Assembly: GCA_029379385.1 (NCBI GenBank)
Contig: CM055611.1
Span: 248,001 to 312,000 of the forward strand
Origin: Quillaja saponaria
Lineage: Eukaryota; Streptophyta; Magnoliopsida; Fabales; Quillajaceae
DNA: 64,000 bases
Reading direction: 5' to 3'
The notes below the pieces were generated by a model, which worked only from the letters and a program-made list of their open reading frames with translations, did not search any database and had not been told where the DNA came from. The position numbers and the translations under genes are program-made. Shown piece by piece: positions 1 through 12,700 of the stretch (position 1 is the first letter of the stretch; every line of letters begins with the position of its first letter).

Positions 1-98
1 TGGTAGGTGAGAGTGTCTATGTTTTTCAAGAAACCAAGGGAGAAAGGTTGATCTCTTACTCTTTTAAAATGCTAATGTATTTCTACTCTCTTATGTAG

Positions 99-503
99 GA
101 TATAAGAAACAGCTCAGGAAATATTCGTTCTCTTTCCAGCACCACACTCTTCCCTCAGAGTGTTAGGAATTCCACTCTGAAAACCCAATCTGCTCGTGGT
201 TTGAGTGCTCTGGCATCTGTGGACATGAACAGCAGCCCACAAAGAAGCAATAATGGAGTTGTTGTTGACAATGGAGACAATATTAATAGGATTGCAATAA
301 ATGGAACTGAGAGAGATGAGGGACGTTATTCTGCAAAGTTGAGTGAAGCGGACATCTTTGAGAGTTCTCGTTATGATGCAATATTGCTCAAAGAAGACTT
401 GAAGAATACAAACTGGCTGCACAGTGCAGATGAAAAGTGTGATGAAGGACCGATCTTTGATAATGGATTTGAGTCCCTGCCTGAACCTTTTGGCTTGTTA
501 TAA
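99..503 (+). CDS. C-terminal exon of an unrecognised protein (partial)
   Basis: An intron ends with TATGTAG at 92-98, and an open frame then runs without a stop from 99 to TAA at 501-503, giving about 134 residues. The peptide starts DIRNSSGNIRSLSS and ends FESLPEPFGLL. It is polar and rich in Ser, Asn, Asp and Glu, with no membrane segment and no motif I recognise, so it looks like a disordered acidic tail. The GTAGGTGAG at 3-11 looks like the donor of the previous exon, so that intron would be only about 95 bases. The rest of the gene lies left of the window. The frame is well supported by the acceptor and the continuous reading; the function is unknown. Confidence 0.55.
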   Translation, partial: DIRNSSGNIRSLSSTTLFPQSVRNSTLKTQSARGLSALASVDMNSSPQRSNNGVVVDNGDNINRIAINGTERDEGRYSAKLSEADIFESSRYDAILLKEDLKNTNWLHSADEKCDEGPIFDNGFESLPEPFGLL

Positions 504-3144
504 CACATAACTAGTATGTCTTCTCACATATGTAATATGATTTTTATGTTTTAAATTATTATTTGTATTTTTTTTTTTTTTTTGAAGAATGGAATCTATC
601 AACTCCTGTAATTCAAAGCTGGAGGAATGAAGATGCAGTATATCAATGGATTCAATCTTTGTCATGTGTTTGCTTGCAGTTGCAATGCAGCAAATCTAGA
701 TATACAGGAGGTTGACATTATTCAGAGCCTGTCTCCAGAATCCTGATCAAACTAGAGTCATTCCCTCTTTTAGTCCAATCTTAGTTCACTGGGCATTCAT
801 AAACAGCAAATGGAGACACAATAGGAGCTGCTTTCATACCCCATTTGACCGTTAATGAGATATATATATATTAACACATGGTAATCAGTAACAGTTGCAT
901 GCTTAACATGTGCACACCCTAGATGGTTGGGTACCATGCACGGGGCAATAAATATGGTTAGTGTGAATTGATTATAGGCAATAAATCTACCTGGACCACG
1001 AGGCATCACGTTTGAACACAATATTCAAAACAGAAAAACAAAGTTCCTTCGAAACCCATCTAATTCTGAGCACTTATGATTTGGCATCCAAAGCTAAGAC
1101 AAACGATCAGAAAAATGTTAGTATGTTATTCTCCTATATTATATGAGGCTAAAACTAAGCCATTAACGAACCACCAAAACTCAAACTTTTCCCAGAGACA
1201 AAGTAATATTAGAGGAAGAGTACCAATGTACTTTGTAGTACATACCAATTGGTGATTTTCTAATAAACTATTTGTCATCCAAAACATGTCCCGAGAAGGC
1301 ACATTGAAAATTATTAGTCATACCAGTTCCACCTTGCCTTTTGTGTTTCCATTCATATACCTAGGTACATACGAAATTTAAGGTGCCCCTTAATCATCTC
1401 TGAAAGAGTAAGTCTGAGAAAAATAGGAAGAAACGGCAAGCAATCTTGTATGTAAATTGTAAATAAATTAATCCCATCGAGATCTGCACCGCAACCCGTT
1501 TGGTTCTTGTATTTGTTAATTATTACTTATTATTACAGAAGATACAGTTAGTTACACTTCACAGATCACTCACTCCGTTGGCTTAACGAAGAAGCCTCAC
1601 TCCCAGTCACAGTTGAACGTTGAATCACAGCCTCACCGAATCTTAAAAAAAAAAAGCCACAACCAGTGAACCAGTACTAGTCTAGTACCACTTTTCTTTT
1701 TCAAGTCTCTCTTTGGCGTAATTCTGAAGCAATACCGTTAAAGCTAGCCAAGCAACAAACAAAACCACAACCAATCTCTCTTCAACACAGTCCATATTTC
1801 TTCAGCTGCCAATTCGCTGGTGGAGACCTTTTGCTCTTCCATTCCTTGCATTTCAAGGTTCTTTCCTTCAAACTTTTTTCTATTAATTATTGTTATATTC
1901 ATCATTTCCATTCTTCAATTTCCGGAAAATTGGTACTTTTAAGTGTTGATTCTCCCTGTTTGCCTGCTCAGAAAGTCCAGGAAAATGAAAGGAGATGGAG
2001 ACAATAATTCTTTTCCACTCTTCATATTTCCAGGAAAGTAAACTACCAAATGTGATGCACAATAATTCATTGAAAACAACAAATTGTTTTGTATCCAAAG
2101 TTTTCTTGACTCGATGGTTTCTTTTGGAAAAATGTTTCAGTCTCTGATCCGTTCAATTCAAGTTCTCGTCCAGAATGGCGGGGATATGAATGTTTAGAGC
2201 AAAATGGAATGGACATGAACTATTAAGTTCTCGTTCAGTTCTACATCTCTATGCTTCATTCCCGAATTTTTAAGAAACTTCAACCTGCTTACAACTTTTT
2301 TTTTTTAGGGTAGTACTGAAACTAGTCCAACTCCATAAAGTATTTTGTACATTATTCAAAAAAAAAAAAAAAAAACTGAAGTAGCTTATAATATTCTCTG
2401 AACTGTTCACATTATCAATAGATTTAGTTTAGCTGTGAATAAACCTCCTTTTAATTTGAATTCAATAACTACATCATTGTATGAATTTTCTTAAAACAGA
2501 ACTTCACTAGTCTTTTGGACTTTGAACTGCATCGCTCATACTAATTTGTTTGTATGTTGTACTTAAAGAAGCCAATTAGTCGAATGATTCCATATAATAA
2601 GATTCACCTCTTTTTGTTTTTCTGATCTAAGCCCATGATGAAGCTACTTGGATGTTGCTAACTCTTATACATATTTCTACTTATAGTTATTTTCACCACC
2701 AAATCAAATAATTGTTAACTATGTCTCTTGTAGGATTCTAGTTTTCCTACTGAGACAAAGCTCTCAAGAAGTAAGATGTCAATATTAATATTCTTGTAGA
2801 AGTTGTCACTCTTGTATCTGTCATTTTTTTTGCGTTTCCTTACGGCCAGGCAAAAGGGCTGGTTATTGTTATCTGCATAAATTTCATTTCATTACTATTT
2901 CCTCTACCCCGCTCCGCTTCCCCTATGAAATCTAGTTATGACTTATGACAATGTTGCTTAGAGTTTTACTTTCTTTCTTTCTCCCCAATTTTCCTATATA
3001 TATGCTAAGCTACTAAATCATTCCTTGTGAAATGAGCAATGTAAAATGTTTTGAAATCTCCATTGCTTTGCCAGGGAAAGAAGCAAAGTTTCTAAGAGCA
3101 GACTTGTCTTTATCTTCTAAATAGCCATATGTGAATTAACAACA
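504..3144. other. 3' flank of the first gene and leader region of the LRR kinase
   Basis: No coding region is visible. The first few hundred bases should be 3' UTR of the upstream gene. A CT-rich stretch at about 1680-1857 looks like a 5' UTR exon of the LRR kinase: it ends at a plausible donor (CAAG|GTTC, 1857/1858), and a good acceptor (TTTGCCAG) ends at 3074. Members of this receptor family often have an intron in the 5' UTR, so a leader exon, a roughly 1.2-kb intron and a short second leader exon (3075-3144) are likely. This is inference; no transcript is available. Confidence 0.4.
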
Positions 3145-5698
3145 ATGAAGATACATTCCTTCGTCTTCGTGAGATTTTTACTCTTCTTACTCCTGCTTTT
3201 CCTTCCCCAAAGTTTTGCTGACCTGAATTCAGATAAACAAGCCCTCCTTGACTTTGCTTCAACTCTTTACCATGGTCGAAAAGTCAACTGGGATCCTTCT
3301 ACCTCAGTCTGCACTTCTTGGACTGGCATCACTTGCACTCCAGATGGCTACCGTGTACTTACTGTCCGGCTTCCTGGTGCTAGACTCATTGGTCCCATCC
3401 CAGCAAACACACTTGGTAAGTTGGATGCTCTCAATACCCTCAGTCTTCGTTCCAACCATCTCAGTGGGAATCTTCCTTCTGACATACTTTCCCTTCCTTC
3501 CCTCCACCTCGTATACCTACAACATAACAACTTTTCAGGTATAATTCCCTCTTCTTTATCTCCCAGACTTAACAATCTTGATCTGTCCTACAACTCTTTT
3601 ACGGGAAACATTCCAGCCTCAATCCAAAACTTGACGCATCTCAGTGGATTGAACCTTCAGAACAACTCTCTCAGTGGATCTATTCCTGACCTTAACCTCC
3701 CAAAGCTTAAGTATTTGAATTTGAGCTACAACCACCTAACTGGTTCGGTTCCTTCAGCTCTCCAGAAGTTCCCTGCCTCCTCCTTTGCTGGGAATTTGCT
3801 ATTATGTGGGACACCTCTAGGCCAGTGTTCAGTTCCCCCTTCGCTTTCTCCTTCCTCCTCTCACTCACCATCTCCACCTAACAATCCCTCAAAAACCAAA
3901 AGGCTCCAACAAGAAGCTGAGAAAAGGAATTATTGTTGCCATTGCAATTGGAGGTTTTTTGTTTATTCTATTCTTGATAATGGCACTGTGCTGTTTGAAG
4001 AGGAAAGGGAGAGAAGGAAGTGGTGCACTCCAAGGGAATGTAGGGAAGAGTGAGAAGCCTAGGGAGGACTTTGGGAGTGGAATACAAGAGGCTGAGAAGA
4101 ACAAGCTAGTTTTCTTTGAAGCTTGTTCTTATAATTTTGATCTTGAGGATTTATTAAGAGCTTCAGCCGAAGTGCTTGGAAAGGGAAGCTATGGAACAAC
4201 ATATAAGGCCATCTTGGAGGAGGGGATGACGGTGGTTGTGAAGAGATTAAAAGAGGTGGTGATAGGGAAGAAAGAATTTGAACAGCGAATGGAGACTGTG
4301 AGGAGGCTTGGTCAGCATCCAAATGTTATTCCTCTTCGAGCTTACTACTATTCCAAGGATGAAAAACTGATGGTCTATGACTACATGACTGCTGGCAACT
4401 TGTCCAGATTATTGCATGGTATGCTCTCCAGTCATCATCATGTACTTTGTATTTCTATTTCTATAAATTGCTCGTGTCTAAGAGCTACAAAGAGATCAAA
4501 CATTGGGAAAATCTTCGTCCATAATTTGTGAAATGAATCTTGTAGAAGCATATGAAAAGACCACCTGAAATACCAGTTGTTAGGGGGTGAAAAAGAATGT
4601 CTGGGCATCTGGGGAAAGAAAATAAAATTGAAAGGTAGGATATCTTCAAAATGACTCCCTTGGATGCAATGACTTTCCTGCTCTAGTAAACTGTACAATA
4701 AAATGAATGCCACTGGTGTTGGGAGCACATTTACAAATTTAATGTCTTGTCTAAACTTATTTGGTATCAGTAGTGGATTTAAAAATTTACAGGACACAGA
4801 AATCAACTAAAAATTATTAGTTGACGAACTTGAGGATTTACAGGAAATACAGTGTTCTATTTCACACCCTGAAAAGCTTAAAGTGAGAACAATATATGCT
4901 TTCTGTACCGTAGTATGCTTGAAGATAATGTTAGATGCGTCCTTCAGGTTAGTCAAAACACTTGAAATAGAAGAATAAGTTATAGTACTAAACTCTAAAC
5001 ACAGATTTATCTATGAAGATAATATTTTGTTCTTTTACACATTCCTCTTACTGAATTATATCCGTCTAATGTGAAACATGATTACAGGAAACATGGAAGC
5101 TGAAGGAACTCCACTAGATTGGAGATCCAGAGTAAAGATTTTGCTTGGAGCTGCTAACGGTGTTGCGCATATCCACTCTGAAAGTGGAGGGAAATCTATC
5201 CATGGCAATATTAAATCATCTAATATCCTCCTCACAGAAGATCTTCAAGGCTACATATCAGATTTTGGCTTAACTCCTCTAATGGGCTTCCCTGTCCCCT
5301 CTCGAAGTCCAGGGTACAGAGCACCTGAGCTTTTTGAAACCCAAAAATTTACCCAAAAATCTGATGTCTACAGCTTTGGTGTTCTCCTCCTTGAGATGCT
5401 GACTGGCAAGGCAGCAATACAGTCAGGGCATGATGATGTCGATGATCTTCCAAAGTGGGTTCAGTCTGTAGTTCGCGAAGAATGGACTGCTGAAGTATTT
5501 GATATCAAGCTGATGAGTTACTCGAGCATGGAAGAAGAGTTGGTGCAAATGCTGCAACTGGCAATGGCCTGTGTGAACACAGTGCCAGAAATGAGACCTT
5601 CAATGGAGGAAGTTGTTACAATGATGGAAGAAATTAGACCATCTGACTCTGGTAACAGTCCATCATCTGCTGAGATTTATAAGAATGTCATTGATTAA
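3145..5698 (+). CDS. LRR receptor-like (pseudo)kinase, frameshifted once
   Basis: Membrane receptor of LRR subfamily III, resembling the 'probable inactive receptor kinase' group (Arabidopsis At5g58300/At3g08680 type). The protein has a signal peptide (residues 1-26), an LRR N-terminal cap with the SWTGITC motif, five to six LRRs, a Ser/Pro-rich linker, a membrane segment near 260-283, and a kinase-like domain with glycine loop [11 protein letters not shown], lysine in VVVKRLKE, and DFG near 483-485. The catalytic HRD is replaced by HGN (about 463-465), so catalysis is probably weak or absent, as is usual in this group. Exons are 3145-4418 and 5088-5698, joined in phase within LLHG|N. The reading frame shifts by one base in the A run at 3898-3901; removing one base gives 1884 nt, 627 residues, a normal family length. 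It could be a sequencing error or a real mutation; without correction the protein stops before the membrane segment and kinase domain. Confidence 0.85.
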
Positions 5699-6773
5699 CG
5701 AATCCAAAGTGCTTGTGGTGAGGATGCAAAGATTCTCTCACGGCAAAACCATAAGAAGCCTTTTCCTATAATGCCTATTGACTCTAATCATGTGATTCCT
5801 CCTGGACTTTGGCATCCTAAAAAAGGACTTCCTAGTATTACCTGTGAGTCAAGCATCTAGCATTGTTTCCCCATTGCCATGATCGCGCTAACCAGAATGT
5901 TTCATTACTAAACCTTGTAGGAACGAACTTGGTGAATGACAGAACAGAATTATAAGAACGTGATACCTTTGGTAAACCTTCAGAATTAATACCTACCATT
6001 TTGCCTCCAAACTACCACCTTGAATAAGGGACTAGAAAATAGGATAGTATAATATTAAACTTGATAATCAGATAATTTGGATATATTGAGAGTTTGATTA
6101 GAATTTTTCTAGATTATGATCTAATTATAATCAAAAAATAATAAGCAACGATTTGATGTTTATGTTTTTCCAGTTATTATCAGATTTCTTAATAATCAGG
6201 TTTGGTTAAGTAAAATACTATAATATCTCTACTATTTTCATAAATAACATTCAATACTCTTAACACATCACTCACATAACATAACTTAATTCACATATCT
6301 CAACTCAACTCAAATAAACCTTAAATCACAAACTATTTAAATCAATTATATGAATCTTTTTTGTCATTCGTATCAATCCAAATCATCATTTCAATTATTT
6401 CTTTTTATAATTTTTAATAAAAAATAATTTACTAAATAATTATTTTATTAAATACATATACAATTTTCATTAGCAATATCATATTTTATAAATAATTATT
6501 ACCAATCGATTGATTATCAGTTATAATCAAACAAATTTAATAAAAAACCAAACAGGCTCTTATCCTTGTATAACAAATCGGGTTACAACTGTCAACTGAT
6601 AATATAAAGAAGCTATGCCCGAAGCACGAGCACAAAATGTAACTCATTTTTCCTCTTCAGGTGCTTACAAATATCAAAATGTTAAAATAACCTGTAAAAG
6701 TGCCCAATTCAGGCACATCTAGTAGTATTTTCTCCTCGTATAAATATCAGCAAGTTTCCCTGAGAATAGAAGC
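5699..6773. other. Convergent intergenic region with an AT-rich element-like stretch
   Basis: This separates the 3' ends of two convergent genes. After about 350 bases of probable 3' UTR, 6030-6560 is very AT-rich. Near its edges are GATAATCAGATAA and GATTATCAGTTATAATC, and the right side reads AAACCAAACAGGCTC, a sequence style common at ends of plant MITEs. I could not establish matched terminal repeats or a target duplication, so no element is called. Confidence 0.3.
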
Positions 6774-9700
6774 TTAATGTCCAGAGATTGAAGTGCTTTT
6801 GTTGACCAAGTCAGCACCACTAACAAACTTGGCAACAAATGATATCATTCGGAATGGAGCACCAATAAGGGGAGCATCCGAAAGTGGCACTGCATCTTTT
6901 TCAGCATTCTTATCAGCCTGCTCTAGTTTATCCAGCACTTCATTCTCATCCAGTGGAATTTGAACAATTTCTCCGGAATCATTGGATACTGGGGAAGAGT
7001 TTAGAGCGACCCTGGCAGCATTCTCAACATCTACACTGTCATCAGCATCTTTGACTGGAACGACTTCTACACTATCATCCAATGGAATTTGAACAATTTC
7101 TCCGGAGTCATTAAATACCGGGGAAGAGTTTAGAACTACCCCAGCAGCATTCTCAACATCTACACTATCACCAGCAACTTTGACTGGAACAACTTCCAGG
7201 CCATCTAATTTTTTGCCAGTAATAGACACGTTCCCCATGAATTCAGACGTTGGATGAACAACATCAGCAGTTTTAGAAAACTCAACCAGAGGATTAGGCT
7301 TAGCAGCCACAGAAATCCCAGCTGTTGCACTTCTTCCGTCAAGCTCCACATATAGCTCATTCACCTGAGAAATGATCTCGCTGAGGCATAAATCCAAAAG
7401 TAAAAGAATGTGTTTTCTCAAGTATCACAAATCTGACAATCATTCACTGACCACAGGAAATGCATATCTGTAGATATGGTTGCCACTAGGCCAACGTGAC
7501 AGTGGCATCTATAGAACACAGGATATAACACACAATAAGAACTCAGTCTGATTAATCCTAGAATTCAACACCAACAAAATAAATTGCAGGTTACAACATT
7601 ACAATTTCTTAACCCATTGGCAGAAATGGAGAGATAAAATTCATATCCTAGTATAAGGACCAGAAAATAAGCCAGTATATTATTACCTTCTCAACAAGTT
7701 CTGCATTTTCTGTAATCAATTTCTCCACCAGAGCAGAGGCTGCTTCAATTTGAGATTTCAGATCTTCATTTTCAGAATAATGGTCCTACACAACCATGAT
7801 AATAAAACACTCAGAAGCATGCTAGAACAGATAAAGGACCAGAGTGTTTCTTTTTTTCCTTTCTATTTTTTGATTCGGAAGTCACAGACCACAGACCAGC
7901 ACTTACTAGATGAGTTTAGTGTCATGATCACACAATCCCCTAATTCTAAGAAGGAAAGAAGGTGCAACTGGAGTGACATTTCCCTAGTGGCACTTAGCTC
8001 ACCCTATAAGTCAGATATCAGGGACACACAATAAAGACTTACTAATCAATGTGATTATACAGACCTTTATTAATCCTTGTTATGCATTCTTAACCAATGT
8101 ACTGATATAGACCTTCATTAATCCTTCGAAGAATATATGCAACATCTAGAACACTCATGTTCCCAAGTGTACAGGTAATGGGAGATGCAAGGAAGCAAAC
8201 CTTCATAAATGGATCTGGTGAGCATGAAGAGGAGCTACTCTTTTCAAGATTCTGGATTGTAGACTGAAGAACTGATACATTTTCAACCAATTGCCGGTTT
8301 TCTTGTAAGAGACTGTCCCTAGCTTCTTCCAACTCCACCACCTGCCAGGCTTTGTTTTTAATATCCATATCAGAACAAACACAAATCTGGTATGGAATAA
8401 GTGTGACCAGATAGTAGTATGCAATGCCTCCAACATAGGGTACAAGGAAAGGAGAAAAGAAAGTCACAGCTGTAAGACTGGATGAAGCTCAATAGGAGAC
8501 TGCAATATATGACCTTGGCCTAAACATAAAGGCGTATTTTTTTTTTCAGGTTCCTAGGAAGCCCGTTGGGTTATGAGCTCAATGGGATGTAGCTCTCTCC
8601 CTTCCCATAAACCCTCCATCGCAGGTGAATGCATGTTTTTGAAGCAACAACATTACTAATACACTAAAACACGTTAAGATAAATCCCAATTATTATATAT
8701 AAATTGCTAATTATGCTCATCCAAGGATTCCTAGTAGTTCTTGTCTTAACGCTTCAACAAGGATAAAATATTCTTTTCTTATCCAACTACAGAAAACCCA
8801 TCGTACAACAGATGCACTAAATCCACCCAGCACACAAATATGAGAGGCTGTTCCCAATTACTGCACCAGATAGGTCTTATCAGCACTCATAACCAGTGCA
8901 AAACTGTCAGATTAAGTTCAGTGTTAAGCTAAGTGTTAGGGTAAAAAAAATAATAATTAATTAATTAACTACAAGGACACCTACTACGTAATCAATTAAA
9001 TTTTCAATAAATCAAACCCTATAACCCAATGGAACTACATACCTGGACTTGTAGTCTACTGATATTACCATGCAGGTTTGAAATTGTTTCTTTGGTTGAA
9101 TCCTGCAAAAGGAACACAGAAATTGTTTCTTGTTCTCTGCCTCATACTCAAGTAAAATATAGTCAAAACAAAATATTCTGTTCAAATAACTCGAAATTAG
9201 AGTAAAAAGCTCAAAAGGAAAGAAATATCACGACACCCATTAGCTCAAAAATAGATTCCAACTTTCAGAACTACTAAGTTATGAAATCTGAACTTCATTC
9301 GATCTACTTGTGTAAACATGTTGAGCCACTAATATCTTTGGTGGCCACAAATTTGAATTTTGAAATTATCAGATTATATATTTCCATAATCACTTGTGGT
9401 TCTGGACAATTACAATTTAGTGTTTGGTGACTACTACAATAAGATTTTTTTGTTTTTTTTTTAATCAGGATGCAAATTTTAGGATGACCAGGAAGGTAGA
9501 AGAAAAACAATTATACACAACCTAGCAAATGAAAAAAAAAAGAATGTACCAATCAACCGCTCCACTTTCGATTGTAAACTAACACTGAGGGCGGTGACAA
9601 GAAAATATTTAGTGCTATAAACTAAATGCCTACATGATAGAAAGTGATGCAGATCTAAAATTGAGTTGATTGGGAAGTCTATACTCTAACACTTATCAAT

Positions 9701-12700
9701 AACCCTTGATCCACAACAATTATACACAACCTAGTGTTTGGTGACTACTGCAATAAGAATTTTTTTATTTATTTTTTAATCAGGATACAAATGTTACGAT
9801 GACCAGGATGGTAAAAGAAAAACAATTATACACAACCTAGCAAATGAAAAGAAAAAGAATGTACCAATCAACCTGCTCCACTTTCGATTGTAAATTAACA
9901 CTGAGGGTGGTGGTGAGAAAAAATTCAGTGCTATAAATTAAATGACAACATGATAGAAAGTGATGCAGATCTGAAATTGAGTTGATTGGGAAGTCTAAAC
10001 TCTTAACACTTACCAATAACCCTTGATCTGCAACTCAAAAGATACATGGGGAAAATGCATAAAGCTCCTTATCAAGGGAACGCCTATACACATTAGTGTA
10101 TGTATATGTTTGTTTTCTTAGAATGCTTAACATCAATGATGGAGTATTAGCCTCAAACAGCTCAAGAATGTCTTTCATCATGACATTAAAGATTTCAAAC
10201 AGTAAAAAAAATATAGACAACTCTTAATTTATTACAATGATTATGATAGTTTTTTTACAGATGCTTGATCATCCATTCTGATCTATTAGATGTGTGGAGT
10301 AGTTGCTATCAAAAAATATACACGTGGCATAGTTTCTATAAAATATATATATATATATATAATTGAGGTACATATCAAGAAATTATAGTTAATAAAAAAT
10401 AATAGTCATGTTAATGAAATTAAACAAATAGATAAATTCAATACACAGTTAAATTCATAGTATAAACATATATATTTTTTTAAAATTCTAAAATTGAAAG
10501 AAGAATTAACAAAATAATATTATAATCATAATACCATACTCTTACTCTTTCTTTTAATTTATAGTATTTTATTAAATTATAATCTATAATATTATAATTA
10601 TTAGTAACTTATTACATAAAAAAATAGAAAAATTCAACCTTAATTACTATTGATACAAAGTTATTGACAAATTATAGATTTATAAATACTGAAAATAATT
10701 TTAAAAAAAATTAATAATCATAAAACAATATCAATCTTATTTATATTAAAATAGAAAAAAATTAAAAAAAAAGTATATATATATATTATATTTGAAATAA
10801 AATAACAACTAAAAAGTATTTTTTTAACAGTAAGAACTCATAAGGTATTTAAGAAAATAAAATTTCTTCAATTATACTATTTTATATTCATAAACAAATA
10901 ATAAATCAAAATAAAAATCAATTCTTAAAATTACAAAAGAAATAAAAGTTAAAACAACAATATTATAACTATAGAAATTGTACCCTCAATATTTTTTAAT
11001 TCATAGTATTTTTTACAAAAATGAATTCAAAAATTTAAGAAGAACTACAAATACATTATAATTATTAGCAACTTATAAAACAAACAAAAATATTGAGAAA
11101 TTCAATCTTAACTACTACAGACATATAATTGTTGATTTTTTTTTTATGAATTAAGAGTTAAAATAGTATTATTATAATAAACCGTAATGTTAATATTTTT
11201 TTTTTAATTCATAATATTTTTTTTAAAAATTTAACTCATAATTTTGAAAGAACTTAAAAAATTATGATTGTTAGGAACTTATAAACAAAATTAAAAATTA
11301 AAAAAATTTAATTTAACTACTATTGGCATATAATTATTAAAAAATTATAGATTTATTAATATTTTGAAAAGAATTAATAAATAAGAAATCAATAGACCTA
11401 AAATAACTACAATCCTATTAATATTAAAATGGAGGAAAAAAAATTTAAAAATAATAATCTATTTGAAGTAAAATAATAATCTTCAAATATAATAATTGAA
11501 GGTAACTATGTAATAAGAAAATCAAAAAATTTTGTCATTAACCACAGTCCAGGTAGCAATCCAAGTCGAGTCATGCCTAAGACCCTAAAGGAGTGGTTAG
11601 TCTGCCCATACTCGCCAAGACCTGCCTAACCCATTCGACTCGGTGCATTTATAGACCCGGCCTGTTTGAATTGAAAAAAGAATCAGAAAAAAACAGAGAA
11701 AAGAATCAAAAGATGCATATTAGTAAAATCAAAATCCTTAACCCCTTTCCTTTATCTCCTTCTCTTGGACTCATGCCTCCATCAACAAACACACGAAGCC
11801 GGAAGGAGAGGCACAAGGAGGAAGGACCGAAGGAGTACTCCGCTGCTCTGGTCATCTTCTCCATTGAAAGCTAGGAAGTTCTTTACTTTCATTATTTCTT
11901 ACACTCTTATTCTTTTTGTTGTTGAGCATCAGCATCTTTCCAAAAACAAAGCCTTTCTGTAAATGCAGGGCTATGTTCTTATATCCCAACTTACTCCCTT
12001 TTTATTTAACAAGGATTATGTACTATTTGTATTGGACCAAATGTGTATATATATATATATATTATTCTGTCTGCAATGACATTTAACCAAGATGCCATTT
12101 TTTTCTAAATATATTATACCCCACTAGCCAAATGCTCTAACTGAACTAGGATTGACCAGACTATTTAAAATCGTACATCAGAAAGGAAGTAAATTCTATT
12201 AGGTTGTAAAGTTGGGTTGACCCGGTGACTAGGGACTCAGGTACTTTCCTGGACAACCTCAGGGTTGAGTTTCAAAATATTAGGTATGATTCACCAATGC
12301 AATAATATCCTGGTAAGAAACGATGGAACGTGTTCTTTTACAACATTTCTCCAACCTACATATAAATACCCACACCACTTTACCTAGAATAAGATAGAAG
12401 CATGACATTGGATAAGTTTAATCATCCATCTAATTCTGTTACCAAGGAACAACTAATCTATTCTAAACATGTAAGCTCATACATAACTTTTAAAGTAATA
12501 AGAAAAACAATATATTAAATGCAGAGAAGTAATTAACCTCCTTTTGAACTGAAAAATCTAGTTCTCTCTCGAGGAATTTTATTCTTTCCTCTAAACTTTC
12601 ATGCAAAACAATATATAATGGGTTCAGCATTTCAACCCAGCTTTTTTGGTAATGACTAAAATAACAAAAAAATACATGAAAGAGAGGGCATATGAACAAA

